From positions 5,084,001 to 5,148,000 of the forward strand of contig NZ_CP150276.1 in the NCBI RefSeq assembly GCF_037977235.1: a stretch of DNA of 64,000 nt, given 5' to 3'. The first letter of the stretch is position 1; the number at the start of each line of letters is the position of its first letter. Origin of the DNA: Paenibacillus sp. FSL K6-0276 (GTDB lineage: Bacteria > Bacillota > Bacilli > Paenibacillales > Paenibacillaceae). The notes beneath the pieces were generated by a model. It was given only the letters and a program-made list of their open reading frames with translations. It made no database searches and had not been told where the DNA came from. A program made the translations under genes and the position numbers. Below, piece after piece: positions 58,847 to 64,000 of the stretch.

Positions 58847-60739
58847 CTATCTCTGTGGTAACAGTTTCACATATTTGTCGGACAAGTTCATCAGCTTCAG
58901 CACATACTCATAATCGCTCTGATATTTCGAGAAGTCTGTTACCGGCTTGAGCGTATCCAGCGACACAGCTTCACCATCTGCGAATTCTTTTCCAGGTACA
59001 TAAAGAATGTCATCATTAAAGAAGGAGCCGGACGGCAGATAGTAACGCATGCCAAAAACATTACGATCAATGTTGAGCAGGTCATGACCAAAGGCGATAA
59101 ATCCTTCTTGTTTTAGTGAAACCCCAAGTAGATTAGCGATCGTAGGAAGGATATCTAGTTGTCCTCCGGTACGCTCTACTACTTGCCCTTGCTCCATTCC
59201 CGGCACACGCACAATTAATGGAATATTAAAGCGGCTGATCCGGGAATCATATGGAATACCAAGTGCGCTTTCCACTTGCTCCGGCGGAACATCCTGAGGC
59301 TGCAGGCCAAAGTGATCGCCATACATTACCAGAACGGTGTTATCCCACATTCCATTTTTCTTCAGTCCTTCTATTAATGTACCTATGGCATAGTCGGTAT
59401 AGTTAATAGCAGTCAAATAATCACCAAGCATCGTATCCTTCAAATTATCAGGCACAGTAATTTTCTTAAAGGAATCTGGGATTTTGAACGGATGATGACT
59501 GGATGCTGTCACCATCTGTGCGTAGAAAGGAGTTCCTTTCTTCTGCAGTTCTACCAATTTCTCGACACCTGTAATATACAGCTGTTCATCAGAAGCACCA
59601 AACGCATTAAAATGATCATTTTTAAAATAATCCTTGTCATAATAGCCGTTAAATCCAAGCGCCGGATATAGCTCACTCCGGTTCCAAAAGCCAACTTTAT
59701 TCACATGAAAGGTGTACGCCTCATACCCTTCATCCCTAAGCAGTCGCGGTAAGCTTGGCAGTTCTCTGTCCCCGAATCCGGTGGACATTGCCAAAGTCCC
59801 AATCGGATAAATTGATGTATTACTCATAAATTCAGCGTCAGATGTATTCCCCGGACCAATCTGCTGGTAGACATGAGGGAAATAAAAGCCCTCATCAGCT
59901 AACTTATTCATGACTGGCGTCAGTTCCTGACCATTCAGAGATTGATGCAGCGGGAAATTTTGAAAAGCTTCCAATTGTAGCACAATTACATTCTTACCCT
60001 TTTGTGAGCCAAAATAATCAGGCGTCGTGCCCGCTGGCTTGTCACTATATGGATAGGAAGATTGCAGTGCGTCAACCTTCGCGATCGTATCCTTAATATC
60101 ACCTGTTCCAATGAGGTTGTTATCTTCCTTGATCTTAATTGCTGCAACGACCTCATAATTTAGAAATCCAGCACTTTCTGCCTGTACAAGCTCATTCGTA
60201 ATTCCCCGAGCAGAGTGTACAGAATATGCTGATAAAGAAAAACCTCCAATAATGGATACCACAATCACCAGCATATGCACTAATCCTGTCTTCCGAGAGC
60301 TAAAGCGCTCACGAGGGTAGGTCTTTCCTTGTCGCCATCTGCGAATCAAACCATAGATTGCGAAGATTACAAAATCCGCGAAGAATAAATAATCAATAGT
60401 CTGTATCGTAGATTCTACGCTCGCCTTCACTTGAAATACCTGATTGATTTCAGATAAGGCCAGATAGGTTGGAACAGAACCAAAGTGATTAAAATATACA
60501 GCGGCTGCGAACAGCAACAGCGATAATAAACCGTTAAATATCCAATAGACGGATGTTCTCACCCGAGATGGCGTAATCACCGTTAGAATCCCCATGATAA
60601 AAAGGACTGGCGCAACATCCGCTGCAATCCACTCCCAAGCGATTCTATCAAAGAACAACACTCTCAGTAGCAGTAGTTTTAACCATAACAACATAACAAC
60701 GATAAAGAAATGGGCTCGATCCGGCCCGTGCTTTTTCAC
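58847..60739 (-). CDS. LTA-synthase-family phosphoglycerol transferase
   Basis: A 630-residue membrane sulfatase-fold enzyme. Five N-terminal helices (about 10-185) are followed by an extracellular catalytic domain with VIVLQLEAFQNFP, the catalytic Thr at residue 299 (GPGNTSDAEF), NKVGFWNRSELYP and VLVMYGDHFGLQ metal ligands. LTA synthases move glycerol phosphate from phosphatidylglycerol to a glycolipid or a secondary polymer. The start is GTG (60739) after GAGGGGA. It is cotranscribed with the GT-C-like gene, which suggests both act on one cell-wall polymer. Confidence 0.9.
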   Translation of the reverse strand: MKKHGPDRAHFFIVVMLLWLKLLLLRVLFFDRIAWEWIAADVAPVLFIMGILTVITPSRVRTSVYWIFNGLLSLLLFAAAVYFNHFGSVPTYLALSEINQVFQVKASVESTIQTIDYLFFADFVIFAIYGLIRRWRQGKTYPRERFSSRKTGLVHMLVIVVSIIGGFSLSAYSVHSARGITNELVQAESAGFLNYEVVAAIKIKEDNNLIGTGDIKDTIAKVDALQSSYPYSDKPAGTTPDYFGSQKGKNVIVLQLEAFQNFPLHQSLNGQELTPVMNKLADEGFYFPHVYQQIGPGNTSDAEFMSNTSIYPIGTLAMSTGFGDRELPSLPRLLRDEGYEAYTFHVNKVGFWNRSELYPALGFNGYYDKDYFKNDHFNAFGASDEQLYITGVEKLVELQKKGTPFYAQMVTASSHHPFKIPDSFKKITVPDNLKDTMLGDYLTAINYTDYAIGTLIEGLKKNGMWDNTVLVMYGDHFGLQPQDVPPEQVESALGIPYDSRISRFNIPLIVRVPGMEQGQVVERTGGQLDILPTIANLLGVSLKQEGFIAFGHDLLNIDRNVFGMRYYLPSGSFFNDDILYVPGKEFADGEAVSLDTLKPVTDFSKYQSDYEYVLKLMNLSDKYVKLLPQR

Positions 60740-60862
60740 GTAAAATCCCCTCTTACATGTTCATTTGTTCGAAATATAAAATCTATTCTAGTATCTTGTA
60801 AAATATCAGGTTGTTCTAGTATAACAATACTTACTTTTTTTATCAAAATGGTAGATTTCACC

Positions 60863-60918
60863 CCCACAAAAAAAACAGAGATGCCCCGTGACCCTTCCGG
60901 TTTTGAAACATCCCTGTT
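60863..60918 (-). terminator. Minus-strand terminator after the amidohydrolase remnant
   Basis: On the minus strand AACAGGGATG (60918-60909) pairs with CATCTCTGTT (60883-60874), with one mismatch, followed by TTTTTTTTG. It lies between the remnant at 60939 and the LTA-synthase-like gene. Confidence 0.75.
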
Positions 60919-60938
60919 AACCATCAATTGGCATATCT

Positions 60939-61289
60939 TCAGACGATCGAAGTATGCTCCCTATCGATAATCGTGGTTTCCACATCCGCCCGAGTAGCGG
61001 AATATACAATCCTAGAGATGGGATCTACGTCGTAGGAGGGGAAGGTATGAAAATTGTAGAGATTCAGGAGCACTAGATCTGCTTTTTTGCCTACCTCGAT
61101 ACTGCCGATCTTATCTTGCATCCCTACCGCCTTTGCGCCACCTATGGTTGCCATACGAAATACACTGTGGGCATCCATCGTCGTAGGTCCATGTTGAGGC
61201 TTCTGAATAATTGCCGCGAGCCGCATGAATGGCGGGATACAGGAACCATTGCTTTTTATTCCAAGAAGACTCACCGTCACTAGCCGCAC
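60939..61289 (-). pseudogene. C-terminal remnant of a cyclic amidohydrolase (TrzN/SsnA/guanine-deaminase-like)
   Basis: Only the last third of a deaminase-type amidohydrolase is present: MRLAAIIQKPQHGPTT, FRMATIGGAKAVGM, KIGSIEVGKKADLVLLNL, and the beta-sandwich end YSATRADVETTII. The metal-binding HxH half is absent. The junction region (SLLGIKSNGSCIPPF), where the family has a TD-x-A/S-S-N-N segment, is disordered. Intact members are about 430-450 residues. It keeps its own terminator. This is a truncated, presumably inactive gene. On the plus strand of 61225-61431 a 68-codon ORF of unclear status overlaps its 5' edge. Confidence 0.8.
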
Positions 61290-61413
61290 TTCAACGAGAG
61301 TCCGTGTTACAGCTGTTCTGTCAATAGATAATATGAGCGATGAAGATATCGTAAACGTTCGTTACCTGATCGGCGTATCAGGAAATAAGCTACTCATCCT
61401 TAACCGAGATCAA

Positions 61414-61478
61414 AAAGAAACCGCTCCTTAGTAGAAATGGAGGGACCACCCAACCATCTCAAAAGGAGCGATTTCTTT
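61414..61478. repeat. 15-bp inverted repeat with 35-base loop
   Basis: AAAGAAACCGCTCCT (61414-61428) and AGGAGCGATTTCTTT (61464-61478) pair with one mismatch. It marks the edge of the truncated amidohydrolase region, so it may be an insertion or deletion scar. A regulatory hairpin is the alternative. Confidence 0.5.
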
Positions 61479-61543
61479 GTACATTCTATACACCACTATC
61501 TATGCCTATTCACAGCGCGGCGAGCAATTACATAGTAGATTTT

Positions 61544-62086
61544 TTATGTTAAAGATTCCGGATCAGGTTCCTGTCTTAGCACCTTCTCGAATACCGGAAA
61601 GTTCGCTATGCGGTCCGGAAAACTCACTTCACCTCTACGGTCATAACCAAGACGAGGATAGATTTCCAGTGCTCTAGTGTTCTTCGCATAAGTATCCAGC
61701 CGGATACTTGTGTAACCATTACGCTCTGCGTAATCCTCTGCAAAAGCAATTAACCTAGTCGCGATCCCTTTTCCCTGAATATGTGGATGAACAGCTAAAC
61801 GATGCATAATCAGATGTGGCCCTTGTTTTTGCTTCCACTCGATCGTCTTATATTCCTCAGACGCATTCTCATCCAGCACAAGAATACCCGCGATGGCTTG
61901 ATCCTCTTCACAAACATATAAGGTACCTAGTGCGATGTCCAGTTCGATAATCTCTTTATTCGGATAGCGCTCATCCCACTGGTCGCTTCCAGCGGCCTGC
62001 ATAACTTGTACACATTTTGAGATCAATTCCATAATCTCTTCAATCTCATCCTGCTTAGCTTTTCTGATCCCATTTCCTACTTGCAT
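61544..62086 (-). CDS. GNAT-family N-acetyltransferase
   Basis: A 180-residue GNAT protein. The acetyl-CoA-binding motif A reads RLAVHPHIQGKGIATRLIAF, followed by motif B (RNGYTSIRLDTYAKNTRALE, IYPRLGYDRRGEV). AGAGGGGATAGCAGG precedes ATG. The substrate is unknown; it is a single gene with no obvious partner. The stretch 62087-62294 after its promoter side shows no gene. Confidence 0.9.
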   Translation of the reverse strand: MQVGNGIRKAKQDEIEEIMELISKCVQVMQAAGSDQWDERYPNKEIIELDIALGTLYVCEEDQAIAGILVLDENASEEYKTIEWKQKQGPHLIMHRLAVHPHIQGKGIATRLIAFAEDYAERNGYTSIRLDTYAKNTRALEIYPRLGYDRRGEVSFPDRIANFPVFEKVLRQEPDPESLT

Positions 62087-62294
62087 CCTGCTATCCCCTC
62101 TTTCTTATCGACATCTGAAAACCGACTGAATAGATTCTTGTTTTAGAAGTCTATCATATTCAGAGACAAATTCCGATAGTAGGATGATTCCAGAGAAGAT
62201 GCAGTCCCTCTAAGTTGAGGGACACGGAAAGATCAGAATAACGCGCTATAGATTAGATCTCCGGGTCCCTTCCTCTTAATTTACCTGCCGCTTC

Positions 62295-62711
62295 TCAGTT
62301 AAATTCCAGCTTATGCCCGTCCTCGAAGCCCTTGGCGAAACCGGCGTCGAACCCCACGTTGTATGCTTCGGTGTAGCCCTGCTGAAAGGCGTCTGCCGGT
62401 GGCGTTTCCGGCGAAACGCCAAGGTCCGGGGGGAGCGGAATGACCTGTGGAGCAGGTGGAGCCTCGATAACCGGCACTACATGAACTGGTGCTTGAATAA
62501 CCCTTACCTTTCGAACAAGCTTACGGCGGAGCCTTCTTTTCTTACGTACCAGAAGGCCTTTCTTTGTCTTTCCATAACGAACGATTTTCCGAGAAAGTCC
62601 TCTGCGAGGTTTGCGGGCTAGACCTCTACGCACTTTCGTTTTCCGCGAGAGCAGCAGTGTGCGTTTGCGGGTTCTGCCTGAACGTAATGTTCTAAGGCTC
62701 TTTTTCTTCAT
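62295..62711 (-). CDS. Very basic protein with C-terminal GY/GF repeat motif
   Basis: A 138-residue protein of three parts. Residues 1-75 are extremely Arg/Lys-rich (KKKSLRTLRSGRTRKRT and similar), then a Pro-rich linker (IEAPPAPQVIPLPPD), then an Ala/Gly/aromatic repeat QGYTEAYNVGFDAGFAKG (111-128) followed by FEDGHKLEFN. ATG 62711 lies 7 bases after AGGAGGAA. The GYxEAYxxG part matches GYxEGYxxG in both CgeB proteins, and the basic part recalls the tail of the GT at 52263. No enzymatic domain is present; a structural role on the spore or in condensing polyanions is plausible. Last gene of a four-gene cluster. Confidence 0.75.
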   Translation of the reverse strand: MKKKSLRTLRSGRTRKRTLLLSRKTKVRRGLARKPRRGLSRKIVRYGKTKKGLLVRKKRRLRRKLVRKVRVIQAPVHVVPVIEAPPAPQVIPLPPDLGVSPETPPADAFQQGYTEAYNVGFDAGFAKGFEDGHKLEFN

Positions 62712-62715
62712 GCTT

Positions 62716-63018
62716 CTATTCCTCCTGTGCTCCATGATCTCTGGAGGTTCCTACGGCGTATGCCTTGCTCAGCCATGGCGCAGCAGGAATTCCCCGTTTC
62801 GGTTGATGCAGTGAAATCCCGGTCATCATCCGGCACATCGCGCTCTGATACCCACTAAGGATTCTGATATTGTCGCTCAATTTGCGGGCCGTCAGCTCAG
62901 ATTGCCCCGTCAATTCGGCGATGCTCTCCAAGATGGCCGCCAAAGCAGCCTGACTGCGCGAAATGGAGCGGATCATCTCCAACTTGACGGCATGTTCAGA
63001 GAGACGGTCCCCGCTCAT
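62716..63018 (-). CDS. Small helical protein of unknown function
   Basis: 100 residues, predicted long helices (LEMIRSISRSQAALAAILES, IAELTGQSELTARKLSDNI), no signal peptide. It starts in a four-base overlap with the preceding gene (ATGA) and ends 4 bases before the basic-protein gene. Family not recognised. Its size and helical bundle resemble the two upstream proteins, so they may form one complex. Confidence 0.65.
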   Translation of the reverse strand: MSGDRLSEHAVKLEMIRSISRSQAALAAILESIAELTGQSELTARKLSDNIRILSGYQSAMCRMMTGISLHQPKRGIPAAPWLSKAYAVGTSRDHGAQEE

Positions 63019-63359
63019 TTACTGTCTTCTCCAAAACTTAACCCATCACCTGACATGTCTCCAAAACCTTCCCCGCCGCCGTCATCTTCACCACTGCCCA
63101 GCACTGCTTTAAGATTGCTGTAGAGTCCGTTCTCCAGTTTAGTCAGCCCTTCGACCATTTCCACGATAACTTCGTGAATGGAGAGGGATTCCTTTAGCTG
63201 CTCTTCGTGAGATTCGAAAGCTCTCGCGTGGATATGATGCTGCGCCCACTGTTTTACCTTTTCAGCTTCAACCGCCTTAGCTTCCAGAATCATCGCAATG
63301 TTCCACTGGATAGTGGCGGTCGACTCCAGCATTTGCAGATAAGCCTTTTCTCTGCTCAT
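63015..63359 (-). CDS. Small helical protein with Gly/Asp-rich tail, function unknown
   Basis: 114 residues. Helices span residues 1-90 (LQMLESTATIQWNIAMILEA, HEVIVEMVEGLTKLENGL), and an acidic Gly-rich tail follows (GSGEDDGGGEGFGDMSGDG). Two ATGs lie after AGGAGGCGG; the second (63359) has the better 6-base spacing. It is coupled by ATGA overlap to the next gene. Family not recognised. Confidence 0.65.
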   Translation of the reverse strand: MSREKAYLQMLESTATIQWNIAMILEAKAVEAEKVKQWAQHHIHARAFESHEEQLKESLSIHEVIVEMVEGLTKLENGLYSNLKAVLGSGEDDGGGEGFGDMSGDGLSFGEDSK

Positions 63360-63383
63360 CATCCGCCTCCTGCTCCTATAGCG

Positions 63384-63677
63384 TTACTCTTCGTCTTGAC
63401 CGTTCAATTCCTTAATCACTCTGCCTACCCCTTCAGCCATCGCTTCTTCCAGATCTGCAAGTGCGTTCAAGTAAGCAATAATATTCTTGTTTACTTGAGT
63501 TGAGCTTTCGATCATCCCGCTGATACCGTCAAAACCGGGATCTGCATCTGGCAGATCGTGGACAATTTGCGACATACGGACAGCCACATGGCGCTCAGCG
63601 TCTAGAATCCGCGCCATTTGTTCGTGCGTATGGGCCATGTGCTGCAGGACTTTAGTTATTTTATTCTGCACCTTCAT
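63384..63677 (-). CDS. Small helical protein, first gene of the 62.3-63.7 kb cluster
   Basis: 97 residues from ATG 63677 (MKVQNKITKVLQHMAHTHEQ); a GTG two codons later (63671) has better spacing from AAAGGAG. Helices rich in His, Met and Ala (MARILDAERHVAVRMSQIV), then NKNIIAYLNALADLEEAMAE. I recall similar short helical proteins in Paenibacillus near spore-glycan genes, but I cannot name the family. It is the first of four co-directional genes. Confidence 0.65.
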   Translation of the reverse strand: MKVQNKITKVLQHMAHTHEQMARILDAERHVAVRMSQIVHDLPDADPGFDGISGMIESSTQVNKNIIAYLNALADLEEAMAEGVGRVIKELNGQDEE

Positions 63678-63826
63678 GTCTCCTTTGCTCAAACGCCCTG
63701 CTACAGCATATGCGGCAGAAGCCGGGACGGTGCCGAGGATATAAAGGCAAGTTACGGCTCTAAACAAGCGGATTGGCAGACGCAGGATACTTTAGAAGAT
63801 TGGAACAGGCCGTGTAAATGGAAAAT

Positions 63827-63871
63827 AAAAGGCCAACAGCCCGATCCATTGGAACGGGCTGTTGGCCTTTT
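63827..63871. terminator. Bidirectional terminator after the SLH-domain gene
   Basis: AAAAGGCCAACAGCCCG (63827-63843) and CGGGCTGTTGGCCTTTT (63855-63871) are perfect 17-bp inverted repeats around an 11-base loop. On the minus strand it begins 4 bases after the stop of the SLH gene. The stretch 63678-63826 shows no other gene. Confidence 0.92.
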
Positions 63872-63874
63872 GGA

Positions 63875-64000
63875 TTAATAATATTTATTAATAATTCTGT
63901 AAAAAAGAACCGCCGTTTCGGCGCGGGTTGCAGCTCCCGTTGGATGGAGTAATTTCCCGTCACCAAGGACAATGCCCTCCCTGACCAATACGGCTGCTGC
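63875..64000 (-). CDS. SLH-domain (S-layer homology) protein, C-terminal end only
   Basis: On the minus strand an open frame enters from the window edge and ends at TAA (63877-63875) after 41 residues: AVLVREGIVLGDGKLLHPTG, then AATRAETAVLFYRIINKYY. REGI-LGDG-hP and ATRAE are the core of an S-layer homology repeat, which binds pyruvylated secondary wall polymer. So a surface-anchored protein ends here; the rest lies outside. It is followed directly by a strong terminator. Confidence 0.85.
   Translation of the reverse strand, partial: AAAVLVREGIVLGDGKLLHPTGAATRAETAVLFYRIINKYY

Noticed and set aside
61225..61431. 68-codon plus-strand ORF ending DQKETAP
   Set aside because: It has plausible composition, but no ribosome site, no recognised family, and overlaps the amidohydrolase remnant and an inverted repeat. 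Not strong enough to call a gene.
63760..63972. 70-codon minus-strand ORF through the terminator
   Set aside because: It runs through a perfect 17-bp terminator stem and is out of frame with the convincing SLH-domain end at 63875-64000.
1..64000. tRNA, rRNA, CRISPR arrays, intact IS elements or prophage
   Set aside because: No such signature was seen on either strand; only short repeats and possible IS scars were found.

Overview
The window reads like a chromosomal stretch of a spore-forming Firmicute of the Paenibacillaceae, most likely a Paenibacillus. Reasons: strong AAGGAGG-type ribosome binding sites with frequent TTG/GTG starts, gerE, a YhcN/YlaJ spore lipoprotein, two CgeB-type spore glycosyltransferases, an SLH-domain (S-layer) protein, YesM/YesN-type sugar sensing and LplABC-type importers. 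The assignment is by gene content only. No rRNA, tRNA, CRISPR array or intact transposase was seen.

Layout. (1) 1-7.4 kb: a YesM-type sensor kinase (cut by the window edge), divergent from an ABC sugar importer plus GH36 alpha-galactosidase. (2) 7.4-27.8 kb: about 20 kb of co-directional minus-strand genes for using a uronic-acid polysaccharide that contains a 6-deoxy sugar. It holds an LplABC-like importer, a heparinase II/III-like lyase, a GH88 unsaturated uronyl hydrolase, a secreted beta-helix protein, two large unrecognised helical-barrel proteins, and a mutarotase-like protein, aldo/keto reductase, SDR, FAH-family hydrolase and amidohydrolase that together look like most of a non-phosphorylative L-fucose/L-rhamnose pathway. 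A membrane-bound AraC regulator sits at its head. Neither importer in the window has its own ATPase. (3) 28-31 kb: small unknown genes, coding remnants, hairpins and gerE. (4) 31-35.3 kb: Fur-boxed efeO-efeB-efeU iron uptake operon. (5) 35.5-39.7 kb: a LacI regulator, an 85-bp two-hairpin interspersed repeat, and rpiR-nagB-nagA for amino-sugar use. (6) 39.7-57.3 kb: a surface-glycan region, probably for the spore: a YhcN-like lipoprotein, several GT2/GT4 glycosyltransferases (one fused to a LamG lectin-like domain), a sugar-nucleotide transferase, a set predicted to make a UDP-2-acetamido-2,6-dideoxy-L-hexose, a GT with a 64-residue tail in which 33 residues are Arg/Lys, two CgeB paralogues, an ATPase, and several repeat families. 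(7) 57.4-64 kb: a multispanning glycan-type membrane protein, an LTA-synthase-like enzyme, a truncated amidohydrolase, a GNAT acetyltransferase, a four-gene cluster of small helical or very basic proteins, and the C-terminus of an SLH protein.

How it fits: regions 1, 2 and 5 feed on glycans, region 4 acquires iron, and regions 6-7 build a surface glycan. The two most interesting systems are the lyase/6-deoxy-sugar operon with its two unassigned enzymes, and the spore-glycan region, where two CgeB proteins and a separate very basic protein share a GYxEGYxxG-like motif.
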